The notes under the pieces: generated by a model
What the model saw: the letters and a program-made list of their open reading frames with translations, nothing else
What the model was told of the DNA's origin: nothing
Databases searched by the model: none
Made by a program: the position numbers and the translations under genes
DNA from: an uncultured Collinsella sp.
GTDB lineage: Bacteria; Actinomycetota; Coriobacteriia; Coriobacteriales; Coriobacteriaceae
Assembly (NCBI GenBank): GCA_902478365.1
Contig: CABSKX010000040.1
Span: 1 to 20,308, forward strand
Direction of reading: 5' to 3'
DNA length: 20,308 nucleotides
In this document: positions 1 through 7,585 of the stretch, piece after piece
Position numbering within the stretch: position 1 is the stretch's first letter
How the letters are laid out: each line of letters opens with the position of its first letter

Positions 1-48
1 CGAGATTCGCCTTAGTCTCGTGGGCTCGGAGATGTGTATAAGAGACAG
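1..48 (+). other. Illumina Nextera i7 (N701) adapter, non-genomic
   Basis: The first 48 bases read as the end of the P7 oligo (CGAGAT, 1-6), the 8-base i7 index TCGCCTTA (7-14, the N701 index as it appears in the adapter), the Nextera read-2 segment GTCTCGTGGGCTCGG (15-29) and the 19-base Tn5 mosaic end (30-48, ending AAGAGACAG). Genomic sequence begins at 49, mid-gene. This is untrimmed library sequence, so the window starts at a contig edge. A minus-strand reading through it gives the peptide tail LLYTSPSPRD, a familiar database artefact of this adapter. Confidence 0.98.
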
Positions 49-707
49 GCTTTATGTACACCCTGCCTTGGACCGTCCCCGGCCCCATCGGCACCATCAT
101 GGGCCTGGGCTTCCAGCCGCTCGCCTTTGTGATGCTCGCCCTTATCTTGGTCGTCGACTTCGCTCTGTACTATCCGTTCTTCCGTGCCTATGACGCCCAG
201 AAGTGCGCCGAGGAGGCCGAGATCTCCCAGGAGGAGCTCGCCGCCAAGAACGCCGAGAAGGCCGCCAAGCTCAACGACGCCTTCCAGGGCAAGGCTGACG
301 CCAAGAGCGTTGCCGCCGGTGCTGCTGCCGAGGCCGTGAAGTCCGACGTCGCTCCCGCCGCCACCGAGGCCACGGCCACCAGCGACCTCAACGGCAAGCG
401 CGTGCTCGTGCTCTGCCAGGGTGGCGGTACTTCGGGCCTTCTCGCCAACGCGCTGGCCAAGGCTGCCAAAGAGCGCGGCATCAATCTTGAGACCGCTGCC
501 GAGGCCTATGGCAACCACGTTGACATGCTCCCCGACTTTGACCTGGTCGTCCTGGCCCCGCAGGCCGCCAGCTACCTGGCCGACCTGCAGAAGGACTGCG
601 AGCGCGTGGGCAACAAGTGCGTCGCCTGCCGCGGTAAGCAGTACATCGAGCTTTCCCAGAACGGCGATAAGTCTCTCGCCTTCGTAAGCGAGCAACTCTC
701 GAAGTAA
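49..707 (+). CDS. lacE: PTS lactose-type EIICB, 3' part only (module 1)
   Basis: This is the C-terminal part of a membrane permease that imports and phosphorylates a beta-galactoside. The 5' end is lost at the contig edge; the reading frame is already open at 51, so the ATG at 54 is internal and not a start. What remains is the last EIIC segment (LPWTVPGPIG, then a hydrophobic helix ending in YYPF), an Ala/Glu-rich linker, and a full EIIB domain. The EIIB phosphorylation loop reads VLVLCQGGGTSGLLANAL, with the acceptor Cys about 121 residues after base 54, followed by LAPQ and the GKQYIEL end. This loop matches LacE of staphylococci and lactococci more closely than those of the other two copies here, which have CAGAGTS. 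It is followed by a hairpin and lacG. The EIIA partner is not in the window. Confidence 0.9.
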
Positions 708-717
708 GTAACGCTCA

Positions 718-749
718 GGGCCAGCCGACCATCCAAGACCGGCTGGCCC
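718..749 (+). terminator. Hairpin between lacE and lacG (module 1)
   Basis: A perfect 10-bp stem, GGGCCAGCCG (718-727) with CGGCTGGCCC (740-749), encloses a 12-base loop and is followed by a short, broken T-rich stretch. It lies 10 bases after the lacE stop and 24 bases before the lacG start. It could be a leaky terminator or an intercistronic stem-loop setting the lacE:lacG mRNA ratio. Modules 2 and 3 have a hairpin in the equivalent place. Confidence 0.7.
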
Positions 750-773
750 TTCGATTTAGACGATTGGATCATC

Positions 774-2213
774 ATGTCCGTTAACCCTGCTAGCGTCACC
801 AACCCGCCCGCGCAGTTTCCCGAGGACTTTGTCTTTGGCGGCGCTACCGCTGCCTACCAGGTAGAGGGCGAGACCCGCACCCACGGTAAAGGCAAAGTCG
901 CCTGGGACGACTTCCTGGAGGCCCAGGGGCGCTTCTCCCCCGATCCCGCTTCGGACTTCTACAACCAGTACCCCGTCGATTTAGAGCTGTGCGAGGAGTT
1001 CGGCATCAACGGCATTCGCCTCTCCATCGCCTGGAGCCGCATCTTTCCCAACGGCACCGGTGAGATTAACCCCGAGGGCGTCCAGTTCTATCACGATCTC
1101 TTCGCCGAGTGCCATAAGCACCACGTTGAGCCGTTCGTCACGCTGCATCACTTTGACACGCCGCTGCCCCTCTTTGAGAAGGGCGATTTCCTCAACCGCG
1201 AGACCATCGACGCCTTTGTGGACTTTGCCACCTTCTGCTTTAAGGAGTACGCCGACCAGGTGACCTACTGGTTCACCTTTAACGAGATCTGGGCCGACGC
1301 CTCCAACACCTACATCGAGGGCACCTTCCCCGGTGGCGTCAAGGCGCATCTGGCCGAGGCTTTCCAGTGCGAGCACAACATGATGCTCGCCCACGCCAAG
1401 GCAGTACTGGCCTTCCACAACGGCGGTTTTAAGGGCAAGATCGGCGTCATTCAGTCGTTGGAGTTTAAGTATCCGCTCAACGAGAACGACCCCGCCGACA
1501 TCAAAGCCGCCAACAACGAGCACGTGCTGCAGAACCAGTTTCTGCTCGACGCCACCTTCCGCGGCGACTATGCCCCCGACACCCTCGAGTGCGCCAACCG
1601 CCTGGCTGCCGTCTCGGGCGGCACCATCGAGATCCTGGACGAGGATCTGGAAATCATGCGCGAGGCCGCGCTCTACAACGACTACCTGGGCGTTAACAAC
1701 TACCAGTGCCGTTTTTTGAAGGCTTACGATGGCGAGAACGACCTGCACCACAACGGTACGGGCGAGAAGGGCACCGGCCGCTGGCGCGTTAAGGGTATTG
1801 GCGAGCATGTGAACAAGCCTGGTATCCCCACCACCGACTGGGACTGGATCATCTATCCCGAGGGCCTGTTCGATCTGCTCGTCTACATTAAGCAGCGCTA
1901 CCCCAACTACAAGCAGATCTTCATCACCGAGAACGGCATGGGCTACAAGGACCCCTACAAGGACGGTTTTGTGGACGACCAGCCGCGCATCGACTACATC
2001 GAGCAGCACCTGCGCTGGTTGCTCAAGGCCATGGAGGTGGGTGTCAACGTGGGCGGCTACTTCCTGTGGAGCCTGCAGGATCAGTTCTCCTGGACCAATG
2101 GCTACAACAAGCGTTACGGCTTCTTCTACGTTGACTTTGAAACCCAGAAGCGCACGCCCAAGGCAAGCGCATACTGGTATAAGCACGTGGCGCAGACCCG
2201 TCGTCTGGACTAG
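774..2213 (+). CDS. lacG: 6-phospho-beta-galactosidase, GH1 (module 1)
   Basis: This cytoplasmic GH1 enzyme is expected to hydrolyse the phosphorylated disaccharide delivered by the PTS, giving galactose-6-phosphate plus the free aglycone sugar. It has 479 residues, the normal length. The acid/base Glu is E171 in TFNEIW, and the nucleophile is E386 in ITENGMG. The phosphate-binding set S439, K446, Y448 lies in SWTNGYNKRYG. A Trp directly after that Ser (W440), as in LacG, favours a galactoside; 6-phospho-beta-glucosidases usually have another residue there. The N-terminal FGGATAAYQVEGE and the segments WSRIFPNGTGE and HHFDTP also follow LacG closely. The ribosome site is poor (only GGAT near the start), which fits coupling to the upstream lacE. 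The exact disaccharide (lactose, N-acetyllactosamine or another) cannot be read from sequence. Confidence 0.9.
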   Translation: MSVNPASVTNPPAQFPEDFVFGGATAAYQVEGETRTHGKGKVAWDDFLEAQGRFSPDPASDFYNQYPVDLELCEEFGINGIRLSIAWSRIFPNGTGEINPEGVQFYHDLFAECHKHHVEPFVTLHHFDTPLPLFEKGDFLNRETIDAFVDFATFCFKEYADQVTYWFTFNEIWADASNTYIEGTFPGGVKAHLAEAFQCEHNMMLAHAKAVLAFHNGGFKGKIGVIQSLEFKYPLNENDPADIKAANNEHVLQNQFLLDATFRGDYAPDTLECANRLAAVSGGTIEILDEDLEIMREAALYNDYLGVNNYQCRFLKAYDGENDLHHNGTGEKGTGRWRVKGIGEHVNKPGIPTTDWDWIIYPEGLFDLLVYIKQRYPNYKQIFITENGMGYKDPYKDGFVDDQPRIDYIEQHLRWLLKAMEVGVNVGGYFLWSLQDQFSWTNGYNKRYGFFYVDFETQKRTPKASAYWYKHVAQTRRLD

Positions 2214-2275
2214 CGGCTTGCGACGAGCGGTTGGCGGAGTTGCACCGCCCACATAACCTGTCCCCATTTCTCAGC

Positions 2276-2316
2276 CGGGGGCGGCACGTCACACGGCGAG
2301 CCGCCCCCGACCTTTT
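2276..2316 (+). terminator. Intrinsic terminator after lacG (module 1)
   Basis: The stem CGGGGGCGGC (2276-2285) pairs perfectly with GCCGCCCCCG (2300-2309) across a 14-base loop, followed by ACCTTTTTG. It sits about 60 bases after the lacG stop. A second, smaller dyad (CCGACC with GGTCGG, to about 2327) overlaps the T tract and could serve the opposing lacI transcript. Confidence 0.88.
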
Positions 2317-2333
2317 TGTTCAGGTCGGAAGCC

Positions 2334-2398
2334 GTTCGTCTCAATCTGTAACATCTAGCTGAGTTTTTTGGTCCTAGCTGTTACAGATTGAGACGAAC
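2334..2398. repeat. Dyad repeat, type A, copy 1
   Basis: Perfect 20-bp inverted arms (2334-2353 and 2379-2398; outer end GTTCGTC with GACGAAC, inner end TGTAACA with TGTTACA) are extended by CTAG/CTAG pairing inside. The loop contains GAGTTTTTTGGTC. One of seven related elements in this window. Confidence 0.95.
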
Positions 2399-2420
2399 AG
2401 GATTGCTCTTTCCGAAGAAT

Positions 2421-2478
2421 CTAAATCTGTAACACGTAGCCCGCTTTTGACCGTCTACCTGTTACAAATCGAGACAAA
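2421..2478. repeat. Dyad repeat, type B, copy 1
   Basis: Imperfect inverted repeat: ATCTGTAACA then GTAG on the left, CTAC then TGTTACAAATCGAGAC on the right, with the type-B loop CGCTTTTGACCGT. It begins 22 bases after type-A copy 1. The outer left arm is degenerate compared with copies 2 and 3. Confidence 0.85.
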
Positions 2479-2489
2479 CGGAGTAGGAC

Positions 2490-3518
2490 CTAACCCCGTA
2501 TGTCCCTAACAGTCGAGCGTTCGACCAGCGTACTCGGCACATGAATCGCCTCGATAGACGAGCTCTCTCCAATCGCCGCCTCAAACGCAAGCTTACCGAC
2601 ACCGCGCAAATCAAATCGCAGCGTCGTCAGCCGATTGTGAGGAACAAGTCCCTCGAGTGCGTCGTCGATACCAACCACGCTCACGTCGTCGGGCACGGAC
2701 AGGCCCGCGTTCTCGAGCGCGGCGATAACGCCCAGCGCCATCTGGTCATTTGCCGCAAGCACGGCAGTCGGCGCCTGCGACCCGCCGGCAAGCACCTCGG
2801 CCGCAATCCGCTCGCCCATGGCGTACCCACTGTCCGCACTCCAATCGCCACGCAGCATCGGAGCGGCATCGACATGAGCACGACCCAGCGTATCGCGCCA
2901 ACCGGCCTCACGAAAACGCGAGGAAATCGAGTTTTCCGGACCCGCCACAAACCGCATATTCGAGTGACCATGTTCCAGCAGATAATTGGTCAACAACTCG
3001 CACGAACCATACTGGTCGGAGTCGATCGTCGTGCAGCGTGGATGCGCATACATGGACAGGATGACCGTTCGCACTCCCGGCTGGGGAACAAACTCCTCAA
3101 AATCGGGAGCCATGCGGTTCATGTTGAGAATCATGCCGTCGACGGGTCGCTCGACCATGCGGCGCGAGGCATCGGCAAGTGCATAGGGCTTGTCGCCGCC
3201 CATCTCGATCATAGTGACGGCAAAATCGTGCTCGCGCGCCGCTTGCATGATACCCTCGAGCGTCGCCAGGTTACCGACACGTGTGATGTTGTACATGCAC
3301 AGGCCAATAGAACGATATGACCCGCCGCGCAACGCCGCTCCAGCAAAATTGGGACGAAAGCCCAGCTCTTCCATGGCGGCCAGCACACGCTTGCGCGTCT
3401 TTTCCGTCACGTTGGGCATACCGTTGACCACGCGAGACACAGTCTGGCGGCTCACGCCAGCGAGCGCCGCAACCTCTGCCGCGCTCGCCGAACGACCATT
3501 CCTTGTCTGCTGATCCAT
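2490..3518 (-). CDS. LacI-family repressor, divergent from lacG of module 2
   Basis: This is a DNA-binding repressor that senses a sugar or sugar phosphate. From the ATG at 3518 the protein is 342 residues, typical of LacI/GalR. The N-terminal helix-turn-helix and hinge helix read AEVAALAGVSRQTVSRVVNG...TRKRVLAAMEELGFRPN. A periplasmic-binding-like sensor domain follows, with VDGMILN, LAANDQMALGVIAAL and LSVPDDVSVVGIDD. An in-frame ATG at 3575 would add 19 residues unlike the family; the 3518 start has GGAAGG just upstream and puts the HTH at the usual place, so I prefer it. The gene diverges from lacG of module 2. Three copies of a 16-bp imperfect palindrome lie in the shared promoter region, one just downstream of its own likely promoter, suggesting autoregulation plus control of module 2. 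Confidence 0.9.
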   Translation of the reverse strand: MDQQTRNGRSASAAEVAALAGVSRQTVSRVVNGMPNVTEKTRKRVLAAMEELGFRPNFAGAALRGGSYRSIGLCMYNITRVGNLATLEGIMQAAREHDFAVTMIEMGGDKPYALADASRRMVERPVDGMILNMNRMAPDFEEFVPQPGVRTVILSMYAHPRCTTIDSDQYGSCELLTNYLLEHGHSNMRFVAGPENSISSRFREAGWRDTLGRAHVDAAPMLRGDWSADSGYAMGERIAAEVLAGGSQAPTAVLAANDQMALGVIAALENAGLSVPDDVSVVGIDDALEGLVPHNRLTTLRFDLRGVGKLAFEAAIGESSSIEAIHVPSTLVERSTVRDIRG

Positions 3519-3578
3519 GCCTTCCACGCTAACCTGCTTCCCAACTATTCCCCGCGCCCATGGCGCATCGTACATACA

Positions 3579-3594
3579 TTGATAACGTGCTCAT
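3579..3594. promoter_or_regulatory. Putative LacI operator, site A (autoregulatory)
   Basis: TTGATAACGTGCTCAT shares its right 11 bases (AACGTGCTCAT) with site B and ten of them with site C. The sites are centred on a CG step, as in many LacI-family operators. It lies just downstream of the predicted lacI transcription start, where bound repressor would block transcription. Confidence 0.65.
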
Positions 3595-3605
3595 GATACC
3601 CGAGC

Positions 3606-3635
3606 CATATACCACAACATGAAAACTTCTGTCAA
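3606..3635 (-). promoter_or_regulatory. Putative promoter of the module-2 lacI
   Basis: On the minus strand TTGACA (complement of 3630-3635) is followed after 18 bases by TATATG (complement of 3606-3611). The predicted start is near 3599, giving a leader of about 80 bases to the preferred ATG, with operator site A immediately downstream. Confidence 0.55.
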
Positions 3636-3640
3636 TCAAA

Positions 3641-3655
3641 ACCGCTTACCGAACA
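3641..3655. promoter_or_regulatory. Conserved element upstream of lacI, copy 1
   Basis: ACCGCTTACCGAACA matches ACCGTTTACCGGACA at 8670-8684 upstream of the other lacI (13 of 15 identical, differences C/T and A/G). Here it lies just upstream of the -35 of the lacI promoter. The reverse complement contains GGTAAGCGGTT, loosely like a catabolite-responsive (cre) site but with several mismatches. The function is not known to me. Confidence 0.45.
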
Positions 3656-3710
3656 GATACAACCGTTCGCGGCTGTTTGAAGTTGTTTTGTTTCTATACA
3701 TCCCAGCCGG

Positions 3711-3726
3711 ATGTTAACGTGCTCAT
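3711..3726. promoter_or_regulatory. Putative LacI operator, site B
   Basis: ATGTTAACGTGCTCAT is an imperfect palindrome of the form ATGnn-(C/A)ACGTG-nnCAT. Its centre is 22 bp (about two helical turns) from that of site C and about 132 bp from site A. It lies upstream of module-2 lacG. Confidence 0.7.
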
Positions 3727-3732
3727 TGTCAA

Positions 3733-3748
3733 ATGTTCACGTGCTCAT
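3733..3748. promoter_or_regulatory. Putative LacI operator, site C
   Basis: ATGTTCACGTGCTCAT is the most symmetric copy: ATG, two bases, CACGTG, two bases, CAT. It lies about 120 bases upstream of module-2 lacG. A -10-like TAAGAT follows at 3766-3771, but I see no convincing -35, so the exact lacG promoter is undecided. Confidence 0.7.
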
Positions 3749-3868
3749 TTTGGTTCTAATCATTTTAAGATAGTGTTTATCGGGCTTTTTCACCGCTGAA
3801 CGCTAACCAGGGAGCCTCCTGAGCGCAAACGCACAATATCGAACAGCGAGACGAGAGGGTGTATGCAT

Positions 3869-5311
3869 ATGTCTTTGCTAAACCGCGTACAGCAGCTGCC
3901 GAAGGGCTTTGTTTGGGGCGCCGCAACCGCCGCGTACCAAACGGAAGGTTCCACGAAGGTGGCAGGCAAGGGTAAGACCATGTGGGACGATTACCTTGTC
4001 GCCCAGGGTCGCTTTTTGCCCGACCCGGCCAGTGATTTCTACAACCGCTACGAGGAGGATATCCGCCTTTCTGCCGAGCATGGACTCAACGCCATTCGTG
4101 TGTCCATCGCCTGGACCCGCATCTTCCCCAACGGCGACGATGCCGAACCCCTCGCCGAGGGCGTTAAGCACTACCACGAGCTGTTCGCCTGCTGCAAAAA
4201 GTATGGCGTCGAGCCCTATGTGTCCCTGCATCACTTTGACTCCCCCGCCGCCCTGTTCAACCAGGGCGACTGGCTCAACCGCAAGACCGTCGACGCCTAT
4301 GTGCGCTATGCCGAGTTCTGCTTCCGCGAGTTCCGCGAGGTCAAGAATTGGTTCACCATCAACGAGCTCATCAGCCTCTCGCACTCCCAATACATCCAAG
4401 GCAACTTCCCGCCCAACCATCACTTTGATGTGACGAGCGGCATCCAGAGCCAGCACAACGAGCTCGTTGCCCACGCCCGCGCCGTCAACCTGTATAAGGA
4501 TCTTGACGAGACCGAGCACCTGGGCGGACGCATTGGCATGGTCAACGTCCTGACGCCGGCATATCCTGCCACCGACTCACCCGCCGACCAGCACGCCGCC
4601 GACCTGTACAACGCCTTCTACACCGACTTCATCATGGACGGCGCCTTCCTGGGTCACTACTCCGCGCGCACCCTCTCACTCATCAACGAGATTCTGCGTG
4701 CCAACAACGCCACACTTACGGTTGAGGACAGCGACATGGAGGAGCTCGCCAAGGCGGCGCCCCGCAACGATATGTTCGGCCTCAACTACTATCAGTCGGC
4801 GTTTATCGCCGCCTACGATGGCGAGTCAACCAACAGCTTTAACGGCACCGGAGACAAGGGCACCTCGTGCTTTAAGTTTAAGGGCGTCGGGCAGCAGGTC
4901 GATATGCCGGGTATCCCCACCACCGACTGGGATTGGCTCATCTACCCGCAAGGCCTCTACGACACGCTCAAGCGCATCAGCGCCACCTATCCCAACCTCC
5001 CCGTCATCTATATCACCGAAAACGGCCTGGGCCACAAGGACCCCGAGCCCGACGCAAACGGCATCGTCGCCGATCCCGAGCGCATCGACTTTGTCGACCA
5101 GCACATGGAGAAGGTGCTCCAGGCGCGCGCCGAGGGCGTCGACGTCCAGGGCTACTTTATCTGGAGCCTGCAGGACCAGTTCTCGTGGGCCAATGGCTAT
5201 AACAAGCGCTACGGCCTGTTCTACATCGACTTCGACACGCAAAAACGCTACATCAAGCAGTCGGCACTCTGGTACAAGGAGCTCGCCGACACTATGGCGG
5301 ACGCGCAGTAG
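3869..5311 (+). CDS. lacG: 6-phospho-beta-galactosidase, GH1 (module 2)
   Basis: This cytoplasmic GH1 enzyme should cleave a PTS-phosphorylated beta-galactoside. Numbered from the ATG at 3869 (480 residues), the acid/base is E166 in TINELI and the nucleophile is E384 in ITENGLG. The phosphate-binding residues S439, K446 and Y448 lie in SWANGYNKRYG, with the LacG-type Trp (W440). An ATG two codons earlier (3863) is possible, but the GAGAGGG ribosome site at 3853-3859 is about 9 bases from 3869 and only 3 from 3863, so I chose 3869. It is the most divergent of the three copies: it has TINELI for TFNEI, GAATAAYQTEG at the N terminus, and an insertion around DLDETEHLGG. It may therefore take a different disaccharide. 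Here lacG precedes lacE, the reverse of modules 1 and 3. Confidence 0.9.
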   Translation: MSLLNRVQQLPKGFVWGAATAAYQTEGSTKVAGKGKTMWDDYLVAQGRFLPDPASDFYNRYEEDIRLSAEHGLNAIRVSIAWTRIFPNGDDAEPLAEGVKHYHELFACCKKYGVEPYVSLHHFDSPAALFNQGDWLNRKTVDAYVRYAEFCFREFREVKNWFTINELISLSHSQYIQGNFPPNHHFDVTSGIQSQHNELVAHARAVNLYKDLDETEHLGGRIGMVNVLTPAYPATDSPADQHAADLYNAFYTDFIMDGAFLGHYSARTLSLINEILRANNATLTVEDSDMEELAKAAPRNDMFGLNYYQSAFIAAYDGESTNSFNGTGDKGTSCFKFKGVGQQVDMPGIPTTDWDWLIYPQGLYDTLKRISATYPNLPVIYITENGLGHKDPEPDANGIVADPERIDFVDQHMEKVLQARAEGVDVQGYFIWSLQDQFSWANGYNKRYGLFYIDFDTQKRYIKQSALWYKELADTMADAQ

Positions 5312-5337
5312 CGCATCGCCTCGCTTTCCCCCGAGAA

Positions 5338-5374
5338 GGGAGCGGCCCTATGCGATACAAACCCAGCCGCTCCC
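5338..5374 (+). terminator. Hairpin between lacG and lacE (module 2)
   Basis: GGGAGCGGC (5338-5346) pairs perfectly with GCCGCTCCC (5366-5374) across a 19-base loop and is followed by a CT-rich run, not a T tract. The next gene starts at 5488 with its own strong ribosome site, so this may be an attenuating or mRNA-stabilising hairpin rather than a full terminator. Confidence 0.6.
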
Positions 5375-5487
5375 CTCTCTCCCCCTGGGACCGACCCCGC
5401 CTGCACCCGGGCTTTTAGCAAGCGGGAGACCATATAGGTTTTCAACGTCCATGCCATTAAGATTTCATGCAAAGAGGAGCGTGAACT

Positions 5488-7248
5488 ATGGAATCGATCG
5501 TTAAGTTCTTGGAGAAAGGTCAGCCGTACTTCGACAAGGTCTCTAAGAACATCTACCTTCAGGCCATTAAAGACGGCTTTTTGGCAGCAATGCCCATCAT
5601 CCTGTCTTCTTCTGTCTTCCTGCTTATTTCGACCCTGCCGGGCGTTGTCGCCACGGTCGGCGGCTTTACGCTGCCCGACTGGTGGAACGTCGACATCGTG
5701 AACTTCTGCAACAAGGTTTACAACTTCACGATGGGCGTCGTGGGCATCATGGTCGCCGGCACCACCGCAAGCGCGCTGACCGGCTCCAAGAACCGCCGCA
5801 TGCCTGCCGGCAAGGCCATCAACGCCACGAGCACCATGGTCGCCGCCATGTGCGCTATGCTCATCTTGGCCGTTACCCAGACGAGTGCCAAGATCGACGG
5901 CGCCGATGTCTCGGTGTTCTTTACCGACAACATGGGCACCAAGGGCCTGCTGAGCTCCTTTGTCGCCGCATTTGCCACGGTCAACATCTATGCCTTCTGC
6001 ATTAAGCGAGACATCACCATCAAGCTGCCCAAAGAAGTCCCCGGCGCCATCGCCCAGAACTTCCGCGACATCTTCGCCTTCAGCTTCTCCATCCTGTTTG
6101 TCGCCGTCATCGACGTTATCTGCCGCACCTGCTTGGCCGTCCCGTTTGCCAACGTCATCTCCACGCTGGTGAGCCCGCTGTTCGCCGCTGCCGATTCCTA
6201 CGCCGGCCTCGCCCTCATCTGGTTCATGATCCCGCTGTTCTGGTTCATGGGCATCCACGGCCCCTCGGTCGTTAAGCCTGCCCTCAACGCCGCGCTGTTT
6301 GGCAACATCACCACCAACCTCGCCACGCTGCAGGCCGGCGGTCACCCCGCCCTCGCCCTGACCGAAAACTTCGGTAACTACATCGGCGAACTCGGCGGCA
6401 CCGGCGCCACGTTCATTGTCCCAATCATCTTCCTGCTCTTTATGCGCTCCAAGCAGCTCAAGGCCGTCGGCAAAGCCTCTGTCGTGCCCGTGATGTTCGC
6501 CGTCAACGAGCCGCTGCTGTTCGCCGCGCCCATCATCCTCAACCCGTACTTCCTGATCCCGTTCCTGTTTGCCCCCGTGGCCAACGTCCTCATTGGTAAG
6601 TTCTTCATCGACTTTTTGGGCATGAACGGCTTTATCTATGCCATGCCGTGGGCACTCCCCGGACCGATCGGCACCTTCATCGACACCAACTTCCAGCCGA
6701 TCTCTCTGGTCCTAGTTGTCGTCCTGCTGGTCGTTGACTTCTTGATCTACTACCCGTTCTGCAAGGCCTACGACAACGTCCTGTGCAAGCAGGAGGCCGA
6801 GACCCTGGCCGAAGAAGAGGCCGAGGAGACCAAGGCCGTCAAGACCGCTGCCGCCCCCGCCGTTGAGGCTCCTGTTGTCGAGACCGCTTCTGCCACTGAG
6901 GCCTCCGCAGCTCCGTCCGCCCTTAAGGGCAAGGATCTGAGGGTTCTGGTTCTGTGCGCTGGCGCCGGCACCTCTGCACTGCTCGCCAACGCGCTTAAGG
7001 AAGGCGCCGACGAGCTGGGCATCGACATTACCGCCAACGCCGGTGCCTACGGCAGCCACTACGCCATCATGGACCAGTACAACGTCATCGTCCTGGCTCC
7101 GCAGGTTCGCACCTATTACAACGAGATGAAGGCCGACACCGACCGCCTGGGCATCACGCTGCTGTCGCCCAAGGGCAAACAGTACATCGACCTCACTAAG
7201 GATCCCAAGGGTGCCGTCGCCTGGATCGAGGAAAACCTCGAGGCATAA
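5488..7248 (+). CDS. lacE: PTS lactose-type EIICB, complete (module 2)
   Basis: This integral membrane permease imports a beta-galactoside and phosphorylates it on C6. It has 586 residues, close to LacE of Gram-positive lac operons, which it follows along its length: FLEKGQPYFDKVSKNIYLQAIKDGF at the N terminus (residues 8-32), LPKEVPG, FWFMGIHGPS with His257, FGGTGAT-like GGTGATFIVP, and FAVNEPLLF with Glu341, the expected substrate/active-site residues of the EIIC glucose superfamily. An Ala/Glu-rich linker (about 435-480) leads to EIIB, whose phospho-acceptor is Cys490 in VLVLCAGAGTSALLANAL. The ribosome site GAGGAG (5474-5479) is 8 bases before ATG. It is followed by a strong terminator. 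EIIA (LacF) is absent nearby, so phosphate must come from an EIIA encoded elsewhere. Confidence 0.93.
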   Translation: MESIVKFLEKGQPYFDKVSKNIYLQAIKDGFLAAMPIILSSSVFLLISTLPGVVATVGGFTLPDWWNVDIVNFCNKVYNFTMGVVGIMVAGTTASALTGSKNRRMPAGKAINATSTMVAAMCAMLILAVTQTSAKIDGADVSVFFTDNMGTKGLLSSFVAAFATVNIYAFCIKRDITIKLPKEVPGAIAQNFRDIFAFSFSILFVAVIDVICRTCLAVPFANVISTLVSPLFAAADSYAGLALIWFMIPLFWFMGIHGPSVVKPALNAALFGNITTNLATLQAGGHPALALTENFGNYIGELGGTGATFIVPIIFLLFMRSKQLKAVGKASVVPVMFAVNEPLLFAAPIILNPYFLIPFLFAPVANVLIGKFFIDFLGMNGFIYAMPWALPGPIGTFIDTNFQPISLVLVVVLLVVDFLIYYPFCKAYDNVLCKQEAETLAEEEAEETKAVKTAAAPAVEAPVVETASATEASAAPSALKGKDLRVLVLCAGAGTSALLANALKEGADELGIDITANAGAYGSHYAIMDQYNVIVLAPQVRTYYNEMKADTDRLGITLLSPKGKQYIDLTKDPKGAVAWIEENLEA

Positions 7249-7280
7249 GACGCTGACACCACCTGCCGCTTGCAGACAAT

Positions 7281-7323
7281 AAATGGCCCGTGCATCGATG
7301 TGTGATGCGCGGGCCATTTTGTT
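7281..7323 (+). terminator. Intrinsic terminator after lacE (module 2)
   Basis: AAATGGCCCG (7281-7290) pairs perfectly with CGGGCCATTT (7310-7319), with further GCAT/ATGC pairing inside, and runs into TTTTGTTT. It is nearly symmetric and may also act for the opposing lacI. Confidence 0.9.
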
Positions 7324-7343
7324 TAGACCGCACCCGTCCTCCT

Positions 7344-7408
7344 GTTCATCTCAATCTGTAACATCTAGCCGAGTTTTTCGGTCCTAGCTGTTACAGATCG
7401 AGATGAAC
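7344..7408. repeat. Dyad repeat, type A, copy 2
   Basis: 20-bp arms (7344-7363 and 7389-7408) with one wobble-type mismatch. The outer end is GTTCATC/GATGAAC, a compensated change from GTTCGTC/GACGAAC of copy 1. The loop is GAGTTTTTCGGTC. Confidence 0.95.
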
Positions 7409-7427
7409 GCACAGGCCAAGCCGAAAA

Positions 7428-7482
7428 TCTCAATCTGTAACATGTAGACCACTTTTGACCGTCTAGTTGTTACAGATCGAGA
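7428..7482. repeat. Dyad repeat, type B, copy 2
   Basis: Arms TCTCAATCTGTAACA (7428-7442) and TGTTACAGATCGAGA (7468-7482), with the type-B loop ACCACTTTTGACCGT between GTAG and CTAG. Confidence 0.93.
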
Positions 7483-7507
7483 CAAACGGAATAAGCCGGG
7501 CCAAAAA

Positions 7508-7562
7508 TCTCGATCTGTAACATCTAGCCGAGTTTTTGGGTCCTAGCTGTTACAGATTGAGA
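7508..7562. repeat. Dyad repeat, type A, copy 3
   Basis: Arms TCTCGATCTGTAACA (7508-7522) and TGTTACAGATTGAGA (7548-7562) with the type-A loop GAGTTTTTGGGTC. This locus therefore has the order A-B-A, ending 24 bases before the 3' end of the second lacI. Confidence 0.93.
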
Positions 7563-7585
7563 CAAACGGAATAGGCCGAGCACGT

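Noticed and set aside
12..695. Long minus-strand open frame opposite lacE
   Set aside because: It is the antisense shadow of a GC-rich gene, and its C terminus is translated adapter.
981..2267. Long antisense frames opposite the lacG and lacE genes (also near 5248-6345, 8782-10776 and 10622-11683)
   Set aside because: Low-complexity Gly/Val/Asp/Glu-rich text with no family match or ribosome sites, as expected opposite GC-rich coding DNA.
2334..2478. CRISPR array
   Set aside because: The repeats are only two or three per site, are themselves inverted repeats with internal loops, and have no regular unique spacers or cas genes.
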